Source: Streptomyces shenzhenensis
GTDB lineage: Bacteria; Actinomycetota; Actinomycetes; Streptomycetales; Streptomycetaceae
Direction of reading: 5' to 3'
Length of the DNA: 64,000 bases
NCBI RefSeq assembly: GCF_003688995.1
Contig: NZ_PENI01000015.1
Location: 62,001-126,000, forward strand
Both the position numbers and the translations under genes were made by a program. Within the stretch, counting starts at the first letter, position 1; every line of letters starts with the position of its first letter. Below are positions 44,423 through 52,306 of the stretch, piece after piece. The notes beneath the pieces are model-generated. The model did not search any database. It saw nothing but the letters and a program-made list of their open reading frames with translations, and was not told the DNA's origin.

Positions 44423-44831
44423 GTGGTCGAGAGGTTCGACGGCGTACGTTCTCGTCGGGCCACCTCAGCTGGCGGCCAAGGCCCGCGCCATGGAACTCAT
44501 CGACGAGGTGGTGGACGCGTTCCGCGCAAGCCGCCGCGCGGGCGGATGCCTCCTGGCTCCCGATCGCCAAGGGCCTCACACCGCACGGCCTGCGCCACAC
44601 GCACCGCACGATGATGGAGGACCTCGGCACCGAGAAGGTCCTCATGGACGAACGCATGGGCCACATCGACGGCTCGGTCTCCGCGCGCTACGCCCACGTC
44701 ACGCCCGGCATGCGCCGGCGCCTTATGGTCGGCCTGGCCGAGCAGTGGGGGCCGCGCTCGATGCGCGTCGCGCCTTGTGCTCGACTTCACCGGTTCGAGT
44801 TCTTGATCGCCTGCTGCGGCCAGAGAGATAG
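44423..44831 (+). pseudogene. tyrosine integrase, frameshifted C-terminal remnant
   Basis: Three stretches in two frames align with the end of actinobacterial tyrosine integrases: LVGPPQLAAKARAMELIDEVVDAF (about 44430-44510 in frame 3), GLTPHGLRHTHRTMMEDLG ... MDERMGHIDGSVSARYAHVT ... (44570-44745 in frame 1, containing the catalytic HxxR and the GH and tyrosine of the active site) and ALDARRALCSTSPVRVLDRL (44764-44831 in frame 3). Shifts lie near 44530 and in the G-run at about 44750. The N-terminal core-binding domain is missing. It can no longer make a functional recombinase. Confidence 0.85.
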
Positions 44832-44848
44832 ACTGGAGGGCAGCGTGC

Positions 44849-44885
44849 GAGAGGGGGGACTGTCGTTGAGACAGTCCCCCCTCTC
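44849..44885. terminator. bidirectional hairpin between integrase remnant and operon end
   Basis: GAGAGGGGGGACTGTC (44849-44864) pairs perfectly with GACAGTCCCCCCTCTC (44870-44885) over GTTGA. It ends 14 bp from the stop of the 378-aa gene and probably terminates both the operon and anything from the left. Confidence 0.8.
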
Positions 44886-44898
44886 CAACCTTGGGCTG

Positions 44899-46035
44899 CT
44901 AGTCGTCTGCTCCCAGCGACGGATCAGGACCGAAGGCAGCGACAACCATGCGGGCGAGCCCACCGGGTGGACTGGTCAGCGTGCCGCTCACGCGGACCGG
45001 GATTCCGGCATCGTGACAATGCACGGCCGCGTGATAGTCCCTGTCGGCAAGGTCCATCCATACCGTGCGGCTGCGGCGCTGGATGAGCGTCTGGACTCCG
45101 ACTCGGCCGGTGTCGTCATCGGGGTGGCGACTGAGATCTGTGACCACGCCGTAGATCAGGTGCTCTCGCGTGTAGACCTTGGTCTTGAGCTGGTCGGATA
45201 CCAGGTCGACGATCTCGATCGCATCGCGGTTGAACTCAACACGGGCTGGTGTACCGGGAGGTGGCGCAGCCACGCGGGACCAGTTGAAAGCCACGTCGAG
45301 CGCGCTGACGGACTCTGTGTTCACGACCTTGGCGAGAGCCTGGCACAGCTCATAGGAGACCCCTTCACCGATGGAGTCGTTGATCTCGCTTACGGTGGGC
45401 GCGTGTTCGGCACCTGCCATGTCTTCCAGTACGCCGAGCGCGCGAGACATCGTGGCCGTCACCCGGCGGTCAAAGAGAGTCTCCTCGATCTGAACGTCGA
45501 TGTGATCCTGCCGGGGTGAGTAGACGTCCTCAGGGGAGCGTGCCTGGCTGATGATGGGCACAATGTAAGAGCCACGACGAGTCTGGCCCAGGCGGACTTC
45601 CCGTGCCTGATCACGTGCCCGCGTCGGGAAGTTCCGGAAGTGCCCTTGGCGTCGGATGGTCGCCGCAGCAGAGGCCACACGGAGACGCTTCGCGGAGACG
45701 AAGAGCTCATACCCGGATTCAAGCGGGATCGATCCGTCGCTCATTGATGGGTGGGAGGCCCGGAGGTCAGTGACGTCGTTGTAGACCGTTGCGATGGCGT
45801 CGTGGACTGACTGGATGTCTTCGGTCTCGACTCTTGCCAGGTCCTGGATCAGGATCCGTGCCCTCTTGGCGAAGTCTGGCGCGCCGGGCTTCATTGGGAC
45901 GAGGACGACTTCGTCCGCCGGCCCTGGGAGCCTCCAGAGTTCGGCTACGTCCCCGCCCGATACCGGGGCCCAGCCGGTGACCTTAAGGTAGCTGCGAATC
46001 TCTTCGGGCCCGAAGCCTGGGGTGTTGTCCGCCAT
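44899..46035 (-). CDS. unknown 378-aa protein, partner of the DUF4365 nuclease
   Basis: This soluble protein starts with a small mixed alpha/beta part (EEIRSYLKVTGWAPV; residues 1-60 also contain LVPMKPGAPDFAKRARILIQDLA), has a central basic segment and ends with an OB-like beta domain (about 285-370: IYGVVTDLSRHPDDDTGRVGVQTLIQ ... VRVSGTL). I do not recognise a family. It lies 1 bp after the DUF4365 gene, so the two are translated together and probably act as a pair. The third-codon positions are clearly less G/C-rich than in the core genes, consistent with acquisition. Confidence 0.8.
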   Translation of the reverse strand: MADNTPGFGPEEIRSYLKVTGWAPVSGGDVAELWRLPGPADEVVLVPMKPGAPDFAKRARILIQDLARVETEDIQSVHDAIATVYNDVTDLRASHPSMSDGSIPLESGYELFVSAKRLRVASAAATIRRQGHFRNFPTRARDQAREVRLGQTRRGSYIVPIISQARSPEDVYSPRQDHIDVQIEETLFDRRVTATMSRALGVLEDMAGAEHAPTVSEINDSIGEGVSYELCQALAKVVNTESVSALDVAFNWSRVAAPPPGTPARVEFNRDAIEIVDLVSDQLKTKVYTREHLIYGVVTDLSRHPDDDTGRVGVQTLIQRRSRTVWMDLADRDYHAAVHCHDAGIPVRVSGTLTSPPGGLARMVVAAFGPDPSLGADD

Positions 46036-46036
46036 G

Positions 46037-46540
46037 TCAGTTCAACCCCAGACCGGCGCTGTTGGTCATGCGTCGAGCAGCATCAAACATGGTCCCCATG
46101 GCCTTCACGGTGAGCTCTTGGTGCTCAGGCAGGTGGATCGCAGTAGTTGATCCACCAGGGGCCTGTCCCATCCCGTAGAGGGAGGACCAGTAGCCGTGGC
46201 AAGCAAGGACTATCGAATCCGGCTGGTGGGTCACCCAGCGGCCGATGTCGGGCGGGACTATGAGCAGCGCAAGGTGACCAGGTGCTGAGCGCTCAGGGTC
46301 ACGTAACTTGTCGTAGGTCTCGATGTCCAGGTCGAAGCTGTAGCCGCTTCTGATGGTGCGAGGGTTCTGTGTGCACTTGAGCTGGATGTCGACCATGAGG
46401 CCGCGCGAGCGGAGTGTGACGTCGACCCCGTCTTTGTCCACGTTCCAGTCGCAGATCGTGTACCCACCTTGCGTTGCTAAGGCATGCACGTATGCGCGAC
46501 TGACTTGTTCCTTCTGCCAGCTCGTTGCCTCAGCAGCCAT
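46037..46540 (-). CDS. DUF4365 PD-(D/E)xK-type nuclease-like protein
   Basis: This 167-aa protein has an N-terminal helix with Glu11 (WQKEQVSRAYVHALATQ), then DKDGVDVTL (Asp36, Asp40) and VDIQLKCT with Gln53-x-Lys55, the restriction-endonuclease-like core and the QxK form usual in DUF4365. Remaining residues form a mixed alpha/beta end (GHLALLIVPPDIGRWV). Start ATG 46540; the frame upstream runs into the tRNA side and is not coding. It begins the two-gene operon with the 378-aa gene. Function probably DNA cleavage in defence, by family and context. Confidence 0.83.
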   Translation of the reverse strand: MAAEATSWQKEQVSRAYVHALATQGGYTICDWNVDKDGVDVTLRSRGLMVDIQLKCTQNPRTIRSGYSFDLDIETYDKLRDPERSAPGHLALLIVPPDIGRWVTHQPDSIVLACHGYWSSLYGMGQAPGGSTTAIHLPEHQELTVKAMGTMFDAARRMTNSAGLGLN

Positions 46541-46779
46541 GCCCACCCCCCGGTTGCGTGATCGCGAGGATAAGTGGGATCGGAAGGCGAGGGAATACCG
46601 CATCCACGACCCATCTCTGGGCGCTCCTGCTGCCAGGCTCTGTGGATACCGATTGGCGAGTGCGCAGGATCGGCCGCGCGGTGGCTGCTGTCGCGGGCTT
46701 CGGGGTGCAGGACCGCCTGGGAGAACCCCGACCAAGATCTTCTCCCAGAATTCTCCCAAACGATCAGCGGAGACGCAGG
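46541..46779. other. right end of the island, upstream of the DUF4365 operon
   Basis: It holds the operon promoter and the right copy of the 25-bp island-end repeat (46734-46758). Coding signal is absent, although a frame extends through it. Confidence 0.4.
46734..46758. repeat. island-end repeat, right copy
   Basis: AAGATCTTCTCCCAGAATTC plus TCCCA differs at two positions from 40917-40941 and has the same orientation. Confidence 0.6.
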
Positions 46780-46812
46780 AAGGGCCTGATCCTCACTGAG
46801 GATCAGGCCCTT
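46780..46812 (-). terminator. island-supplied terminator for tRNA-Pro
   Basis: AAGGGCCTGATCCTC (46780-46794) and GAGGATCAGGCCCTT (46798-46812) form a perfect stem with a 3-nt loop, directly after the tRNA 3' end. It replaces the displaced hairpin at 40721-40762. Confidence 0.8.
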
Positions 46813-46822
46813 GACCTGATGT

Positions 46823-46871
46823 TTCTCTGTCGGGGTGGCGGGATTTGAACCCACGACCTCTTCGTCCCGAA
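46823..46871 (-). repeat. right attachment site (inside the intact tRNA-Pro)
   Basis: Perfect 49-bp match to 40768-40816; covers the tRNA 3' half plus eight bases beyond it. The repeat stops in the anticodon arm, typical of integrases that rebuild the tRNA 3' end. Confidence 0.95.
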
Positions 46872-46903
46872 CGAAGCGCGCTGCCAAGCTGCGCTACACC
46901 CCG
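46831..46903 (-). tRNA. tRNA-Pro, anticodon CGG
   Basis: On the minus strand 73 bases fold to a complete cloverleaf: acceptor CGGGGTG/CACCCCG, D-arm GCGC/GCGC, anticodon arm CTTCG-TTCGGGA-CGAAG with CGG at positions 34-36, T-arm GTGGG-TTCAAAT-CCCGC. No CCA is encoded. It is the integration site of the island and stays intact after insertion. Confidence 0.98.
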
Positions 46904-46936
46904 ATGTCGCTGCTTGTCGCGGCGACGACGTTTACT

Positions 46937-47728
46937 TTAGCCCACCGGCGGCCGGAGACGAAATCCTGTTTTGCCGCGGCGGCGGGTGGGGTTCGGGCGG
47001 GTGTGGTCGAGGACGACCAGGAGGACGGCCAGGGCGTAGATGCAGAGGCCGACGAGGAGGGCGTTGGCGAGGGTGCCGCGGTAGCCGCGGTGGTCCACGT
47101 CCAGGAAGGGGTAGAGGTAGCGGCCGGCCGTGCCGGGGAGGAGCAGTTCGGCCCGGCCCAGGTAGAAGGCCAGGTAGGCCAGCGGGTAGATGAGCCAGCC
47201 GGCGGTCTGGCGGAGGTGCAGGCGGCCGCGAGGGGTGAGCACGAGCCAGTCCAGGAGCGCCGCGGCCGGGATCGCCGTGTGGAGGAGCTGGAGGGCCGTC
47301 CACTGGCCGTGCCATGCGAGCGGTGGCGTGCTCGCGCCCGTCATCGAGAACGGGGGCGTGGTGTGTCCGAGGAGCAGGTGGTAGGTGAGGCCCGTGGTGA
47401 GGACGTAGAGCAGTGCGGCTCCTGTGACAGCCGAGGGCAAGGGGCGGCGGGCCGCCCACGCCCGGTGCGCCGAGATCAGCATGACCAGCGCCAGGAAGGC
47501 GTTGCTCTGGACGCTGAAGTAACTCAGCACGCGGGTCGGTGAGCCGAGCAGCAACTCCAGCGCGACCCCCGCGAGGGCCGTCACGGCGATGAGCACGCGG
47601 TACAGCGCCGTCAGCGGGCGGGGGACGGGGGGCACCACGGCCGTGGCGGGGACGTACGAGGGCATCAGTACGGGCGTACCCGGGACCGCGGGCAGGTCCG
47701 GGATCTCCCTGGGTATCTGGGCCGTCAT
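46937..47728 (-). CDS. Pr6Pr-family membrane protein
   Basis: This 263-aa protein has six or so hydrophobic segments: LYRVLIAVTALAGVALELL, YFSVQSNAFLALVMLISAHRA, ALLYVLTTGLTYHLLL, LLHTAIPAAALLDWLVL, GWLIYPLAYLAFYLGRAEL and ALLVGLCIYALAVLLVVL. FSVQSN and YPLAYL are family signatures of Pr6Pr membrane proteins, whose role is unknown. It ends 34 bp from the tRNA-Pro gene on the same strand. Confidence 0.9.
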   Translation of the reverse strand: MTAQIPREIPDLPAVPGTPVLMPSYVPATAVVPPVPRPLTALYRVLIAVTALAGVALELLLGSPTRVLSYFSVQSNAFLALVMLISAHRAWAARRPLPSAVTGAALLYVLTTGLTYHLLLGHTTPPFSMTGASTPPLAWHGQWTALQLLHTAIPAAALLDWLVLTPRGRLHLRQTAGWLIYPLAYLAFYLGRAELLLPGTAGRYLYPFLDVDHRGYRGTLANALLVGLCIYALAVLLVVLDHTRPNPTRRRGKTGFRLRPPVG

Positions 47729-47881
47729 GCCCTCACGCTAAGCAGAATGGGTGAGGTGGGCGATGTGGGGTGCTCTGGTCGGGTTAATCCGGTTTGCCTC
47801 GGCCAGGTACCTCCTGCGTTACCCCGACCGGGCACCCCCTGCGTTACCCCGCGCGGCACCCCCTGCTGCGGCCGCTCCCCG

Positions 47882-48817
47882 CTACGCCCGCTGGTCCCGC
47901 CCCACCAACGTCAGCAACGTCGCCTCCGGCGGGCACGCGAACCGTACCGGTGTGTAGCGGTTGGTGCCGCAGCCCGCCGAGACGTGCAGATAGGACGTAC
48001 GGCCCTCCGCCGTGTGCCTGGACAGGCCCTTCACCCGGTCCGTGTCCAGGTCGCAGTTGGTGACCAGGGCGCCGTAGAAGGGGATGCAGAGCTGGCCGCC
48101 GTGCGTGTGGCCGGCCAGGACCAAGGGGTAGGCGTCCGCCGTGTACGCGTCCAGGACGCGCAGGTACGGGGCGTGCACCACGCCCATCGAGAAGTCCGCG
48201 CCGCTCGACGGGCCGCCGGCCACGTGCTCGTAGCGGTCGCGCTTGATGTGCGGGTCGTCCAGGCCCGTCATCTCCACCGAGACGCCCTCGATCTTCAGCA
48301 GGCCCCGGGTGTTCGTGAGATTCAGCCAGCCCGCCGCGTCGAAGCCGTCCCGCAGGTCCTCCCACGGGTTGTGGACCACGCCCACCGCCGGCGCGTTGCC
48401 GTTCAGGCCGTGACGGCCGCTGGTCTTCTCCAGCAAGTAGCGGGCGGGGTTGCGGAGTTTGGGGCCGTAGTAGTCGTTGGAGCCGAAGACGTACGCGCCG
48501 GGGAACTCCATCAGGGGGCCGAGCGCGTCCAGCACCTCGGGGACGCCCTCCGGGTCGGACAGGTTGTCACCGGTGTTGATCACGAAGTCGGGGCGCAGGC
48601 CCGCCAGCGAGCGCAGCCAGCGCTGCTTCTTGCGCTGGCCGCCCACCATGTGGATGTCGGAGACCTGGAGCACGCGCAGCGGGCGCATGCCCGGGGGCAG
48701 GACCGGGACTGTGATCCGGCGGAGCCGGAAGGATCGGACCTCGAACCCCGCCGCATAGGCCAGGCCGGCGGCGCCGACCGCCATGATTCCCAGGGGTACT
48801 CCGTATCGCGCGCGCAT
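47882..48817 (-). CDS. metallophosphoesterase, membrane-linked
   Basis: This 311-aa protein begins with a short membrane segment (GIMAVGAAGLAYAAGF) and a calcineurin-like phosphoesterase domain: VSDIHMVGG, INTGDNLSD, FGSNDYYGPK in place of GNHD, and the C-terminal VLAGHTHGGQL. The first, second and fourth motifs bind two metals; the third has Asn-Asp intact. Homologues include YkuE-type lipid-related phosphatases. Divergent from the GatB/YqeY gene. Confidence 0.93.
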   Translation of the reverse strand: MRARYGVPLGIMAVGAAGLAYAAGFEVRSFRLRRITVPVLPPGMRPLRVLQVSDIHMVGGQRKKQRWLRSLAGLRPDFVINTGDNLSDPEGVPEVLDALGPLMEFPGAYVFGSNDYYGPKLRNPARYLLEKTSGRHGLNGNAPAVGVVHNPWEDLRDGFDAAGWLNLTNTRGLLKIEGVSVEMTGLDDPHIKRDRYEHVAGGPSSGADFSMGVVHAPYLRVLDAYTADAYPLVLAGHTHGGQLCIPFYGALVTNCDLDTDRVKGLSRHTAEGRTSYLHVSAGCGTNRYTPVRFACPPEATLLTLVGRDQRA

Positions 48818-48912
48818 ACGACCATCGTGTCAGACCCCGGCACCCGCGCGGTGCCCGGCCGCCCCTGAAATCAGCGGGCAACCGGAGCCTCGTACCTGCG
48901 ACAATCGGAGTC

Positions 48913-49380
48913 ATGACCACCACGCTCAAGTCGAAGCTGCACGACGACCTCAACGCCGCGATCAAGGGGCGCGACGAGCTCCGCTCCTCGACGCTCCGGC
49001 TGACGCTCGCCGCGATCACCAAGGAGGAGGTCGCGGGCAAGGAGAAGCGTGAGCTGTCCGACGACGAGGTCCTGAAGGTGATCACCAAGGAGGCCAAGAA
49101 GCGCCGGGAGGCGGCGGAGGCCTTCGCGCAGGGTGGCCGGGCCGAGCAGGCCGAGCGGGAGAAGGCGGAGGGCGTGGTGCTCGCCGCGTACCTGCCCAAG
49201 CAGATGTCCGACGACGAACTGAACGCGATCGTCGCCCAGGCCGTGGAGGAGGCGAAGGCCGCCGGTGCGGAGGGGCCGCGGGCCATGGGCGCCGTGATGA
49301 AGATCGTGAACCCGAAGGTGGCCGGTCAGGCGGAGGGCGGCCGGGTCGCCGCGGCGGTCAAGAAGCTCCTCCAGGGCTGA
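48913..49380 (+). CDS. GatB/YqeY domain protein
   Basis: This 155-aa helical protein is the stand-alone YqeY: LKSKLHDDLNAAIKGRDELRSSTLRLTLAAI, an EAxxxFxxGGR stretch, and the GPRAMGAVMKIVNPKVAGQAEGGRVAAAV end. It is related to the tRNA-binding C-terminal domain of the amidotransferase GatB and is thought to interact with tRNA. ATG start; no operon partner. Confidence 0.94.
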   Translation: MTTTLKSKLHDDLNAAIKGRDELRSSTLRLTLAAITKEEVAGKEKRELSDDEVLKVITKEAKKRREAAEAFAQGGRAEQAEREKAEGVVLAAYLPKQMSDDELNAIVAQAVEEAKAAGAEGPRAMGAVMKIVNPKVAGQAEGGRVAAAVKKLLQG

Positions 49381-49775
49381 CCCGCGGCTGACCCAGGGGT
49401 GACCGCGGCTGCTCCAGGGTTGATTCGCGGCTGACCCAGGGGCGATCCGCGATTGATCCAGGGCTTACTCGGGACTGGCCCAGGGCTGCCCGCGGCTGAC
49501 CAAGGGCTCGCTCCGGGACCGGCGAGGGTCCTCTCCGGGACCGGCCGAGCTCTCCCTGGGGATCAGCCAACTCCTCTCCGGGACCGGCCAGGGTCCTCTC
49601 CGAGATCGACCTGGCTCTTCCTAAGCTCAGCCAGGTCCTCTCCGGGACCGGCCAGGGTTCTCTCCGGGTTCGGCCGGGCTCTCCCTGGGGATCAGCCAAC
49701 TCCTCCCCCGTACCCCAGGACCGTCCAGGTCCCCTCCCGGACCGGCCGCCACCTCTCCAGGACTGGCCGCCAGCG
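49381..49775. repeat. degenerate repeat field after the YqeY gene
   Basis: Two levels are visible. Short blocks CTCTCCGGGACCGGCC(A/G)GG recur five or more times, and a 28-bp block GCTCTCCCTGGGGATCAGCC plus AACTCCTC occurs at 49549-49576 and 49678-49705, 129 bp apart. The first part has TGACCCAGGGG and CGCGGCTGA-type units. On the minus strand a repetitive 171-residue frame (GEELADPQGE units) crosses it, but with no support as a gene. Confidence 0.75.
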
Positions 49776-49863
49776 GCGGACCACCCGCCCTGGACCAGCC
49801 CACCCGTCCCGGGCCCATCCTCCGTCCGGCCGCAAGGCGTTCGGTGGGCCCGACCGACGAAAC

Positions 49864-49893
49864 GGGGCCGCACCCACCTCAGGGTGCGGCCCC
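49864..49893 (-). terminator. terminator downstream of the PBP gene
   Basis: GGGGCCGCACCC (49864-49875) and GGGTGCGGCCCC (49882-49893) are a perfect 12-bp stem over ACCTCA. It lies about 160 bp after the PBP stop codon on that gene's strand. Confidence 0.75.
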
Positions 49894-49970
49894 GCCGCGT
49901 TCAACCTCGGGCGCGTGCCTTCGGCCGCTCAGCCTTCCCGCTCGAGCGCGCCGCCGACCCGCACTGCCCG

Positions 49971-50042
49971 GACCACCCGCCGCGGCCGGACCACCTGCCG
50001 CGGCTGGACTACCCGCCGCGGTCGAGCCACCCGCCGCGGCCG
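49971..50042. repeat. four 18-bp tandem repeats
   Basis: GACCACCCGCCGCGGCCG occurs four times head to tail with one to four substitutions (starts 49971, 49989, 50007, 50025). It ends 8 bp before the PBP stop. Read on the minus strand it would encode repeats of GGPAAA, but not in the PBP frame. Confidence 0.9.
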
Positions 50043-50050
50043 AAGGCGAC

Positions 50051-52306
50051 TCACCCCCGCTGTCCCCCGTTCCGCCCCCCATTGCCCTGGCCCTGGATGA
50101 AGTTGCCCGGGAAGGGGAACGAGGGTGCCGGGTTGGCGCCGTTCGCGCCGCCGTTCGTCTGGCCGCCGCGGTTGTCGCCGTTTCCGTCGCCCCGGCCCCT
50201 GCCACGCCCACGGCCGTCCCCGTTGCCGTCGCCCTTGTCGTCCGGGATGTCGACGAGGTTGAAGGACTGGACGGGCTTGCTCTGCAGGGCGCCGGTCATC
50301 GCGTCCTTCCAGATCGGGCCGGGGACCTCACCGCCGTAGACGAGCGGACGGAAGACGCCGCCGATGGTGATGTTCCGCATCTTGACGTTCTGCTTGGGGC
50401 CGCCGACCCAGACCGCGCCGGACAGGTTCGGCGTGTAGCCGACGAACCAGGCGTTCCTGCGCTCGTCCGTCGTACCCGTCTTGCCCGCGCTCTCGCGGTC
50501 GGTGAGGCCGGCCTGCTGACCGGTGCCGGAGTCGACCACACCGCGCAGCAGGGTGTTGACCGTGTCGGCGGTCTGCTCGCTCATCGCGCGCGAGCACGTC
50601 GACTTCGGCACTTCGAGCGACTTGCGCTGGTTGCCGACCCGCTGGCTGATCGACTCGATGGCGATCGGCGTGCAGTACATGCCGCGCGCGGCGAAGGTGG
50701 CGTACGCGTTGGCCATGGTCAGCGGGGACAGGCCCACCGAGCCGAGCGCGATGGCGGGCTCCTCGGGCAGCTTGTCGCCGTTGCCCTGCACCACGTGCAG
50801 CCCGTCGGCCATCTTCATCACCGGGCACAGCCCGATGTCGGCGATCATCTGGACGAAGTAGGTGTTGACCGATTTGGCCATCGCCTCCTTCAACCGGTAC
50901 GGGCCGACCTCCGACTCGTCCTCGTTCTCGACGGTCGTGCGGTCGCGGTTGACGTAGGGCTGGCTGTCGCACCGCTGGACCGGGCTCGGGTACTCCATCT
51001 TGTACGGCGACGAGTACTCCTGCGTGGCCGGCTTGCCCCCCTCGATCGCCGCCGCGGCCACGAACGGCTTGAACGTCGAACCGGTCGGGAAGCCGAAGTT
51101 GGAGCCGCCCATGTCGCGGTCGACCGAGTAGTTGTACTCGGTCTCGTCCTTCGCGTAGCCGTACGGCTTCGACTGGCCCATGCCGACGATCTTGCCGGTG
51201 CCGGGCTCGACCAGGGTGGCGGCCGCGGCGACCGAGTCCGACTTGTTGATGTGGTTCTTGAGCGAGGCCTGGACCGACGCCTGAGCCTGCGGGTCAAGGG
51301 TGGTGCGGATCGTCAGGCCGCCGCGGTTCCAGATCTTGGCCCGGGCCTCCTTGGTCTTGCCGAAGACCGGGTCGCTGAGGAAGACGTTCTCGACGTACTT
51401 GCAGAAGAATCCGGCGCCCTTGACCGCGGTGATGCAGCCGTTCTTCGGCTGGCTGACGTTCAGGCCGAGCGGGGCCTCCTTGGCCTTGTCGGCCTCCTGC
51501 TGGGAGAGGTCGCCGACCTCGGCCATGCGCTGGAGCACCACATTGCGCCGCTTGGTGGCCTCGGCCTCGTCGTTGACCGGGTCGTAGCGGCTGGGGGACT
51601 GCACGATGCCCGCGAGCAGCGCCGATTCCTGGAGGTTCAGGTCCTTGGCGTGCTTGGAGAAGTAGCGCTGGGCGGCGGCCTCGACGCCGTACGCCTGCTG
51701 GCCGAAGAACGTGATGTTCAGGTAGTTCTCGAGGATCTTCTTCTTGCCGAGCTTCTCCTCGATCTGGATCGCGTACTTCAGCTCGCGGATCTTGCGGCCC
51801 AGCGTCTGCTGGGTGGCCTGGGCGACCTTCGTCGGGTCGTCGCCGGCCTCCTCGACGAAGTAGTTCTTCACCAACTGCTGGGTGAGCGTGGAGGCGCCCT
51901 GGGCGACCCCGCCGCTCTGCGCGTTCTTGTTCACGGCGCGCAGCACGCCCTGCAGGTCGACCGCGCCGTGCAGGTAGAAGCGCGAGTCCTCGATCGCGAC
52001 GATCGCCTTCTGCAGATACGGCGAGATGTCCTTGAGGTCCACCACCGTGCGGTCGCGGGAGTAGACCGTGGCGATCTGCTGACCCTGGTTGTCCAGGATC
52101 GTGGTCCGCTGGCTGAGCTGGGGGCTCTTCAGGTTGGCCGGGATCTCGTCGAATCCCTGGACCGAGCCCTTGGCCGCGAGGCCGAGCGCGCCCGCCGCGG
52201 GCAGCGCGATGCCGGCCATGACGGCTCCCGCGAGGACACTGACACCGAGGAACTTGGCGGCCTGCTGCGTTGGCGACAGACCACCGCCCGAGCGCTTCTT
52301 TGGCAT
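50051..52306 (-). CDS. class A penicillin-binding protein
   Basis: This 751-aa bifunctional murein enzyme has a short cytoplasmic start, a membrane helix at about 20-45, a GT51 transglycosylase domain (catalytic Glu106 in EDSRFYLHGAVD, then GASTLTQQLVKN and RKIRELKYAIQIE) and a transpeptidase domain with GSTFKPF (active Ser), the SVN of KSVNTYF and KTGTT. The C-terminus is Gly/Asn-rich and disordered. It polymerises and cross-links peptidoglycan. It is divergent from wblA, so the gap holds promoters of two developmentally relevant genes. Confidence 0.97.
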   Translation of the reverse strand: MPKKRSGGGLSPTQQAAKFLGVSVLAGAVMAGIALPAAGALGLAAKGSVQGFDEIPANLKSPQLSQRTTILDNQGQQIATVYSRDRTVVDLKDISPYLQKAIVAIEDSRFYLHGAVDLQGVLRAVNKNAQSGGVAQGASTLTQQLVKNYFVEEAGDDPTKVAQATQQTLGRKIRELKYAIQIEEKLGKKKILENYLNITFFGQQAYGVEAAAQRYFSKHAKDLNLQESALLAGIVQSPSRYDPVNDEAEATKRRNVVLQRMAEVGDLSQQEADKAKEAPLGLNVSQPKNGCITAVKGAGFFCKYVENVFLSDPVFGKTKEARAKIWNRGGLTIRTTLDPQAQASVQASLKNHINKSDSVAAAATLVEPGTGKIVGMGQSKPYGYAKDETEYNYSVDRDMGGSNFGFPTGSTFKPFVAAAAIEGGKPATQEYSSPYKMEYPSPVQRCDSQPYVNRDRTTVENEDESEVGPYRLKEAMAKSVNTYFVQMIADIGLCPVMKMADGLHVVQGNGDKLPEEPAIALGSVGLSPLTMANAYATFAARGMYCTPIAIESISQRVGNQRKSLEVPKSTCSRAMSEQTADTVNTLLRGVVDSGTGQQAGLTDRESAGKTGTTDERRNAWFVGYTPNLSGAVWVGGPKQNVKMRNITIGGVFRPLVYGGEVPGPIWKDAMTGALQSKPVQSFNLVDIPDDKGDGNGDGRGRGRGRGDGNGDNRGGQTNGGANGANPAPSFPFPGNFIQGQGNGGRNGGQRG

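Larger units (their letters stand above)
40768..46871. mobile_element. integrated genomic island in tRNA-Pro(CGG)
   Basis: A perfect 49-bp direct repeat (40768-40816 and 46823-46871) bounds this segment. The right copy is the 3' half of an intact tRNA-Pro gene; the left copy is the same tRNA end with nothing behind it. That is the signature of tyrosine-integrase insertion into a tRNA 3' end. Inside are an integrase fossil, a zinc-ribbon nuclease, a two-gene nuclease operon and a new terminator for the tRNA. The integrase is broken, so the island is probably fixed. Codon use in the 378-aa and DUF4365 genes is less G/C-biased than in neighbours. Confidence 0.9.

Noticed and set aside
49358..49873. 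A 171-residue minus-strand frame through the repeat field
   Set aside because: It only reflects the DNA repeats (GEELADPQGE units) and has no start signal or homology I recognise.
49971..50042. The 18-bp repeats as a frameshifted extension of the PBP
   Set aside because: They lie after a normal stop following a typical Gly/Asn-rich tail, and would need a shift without evidence.
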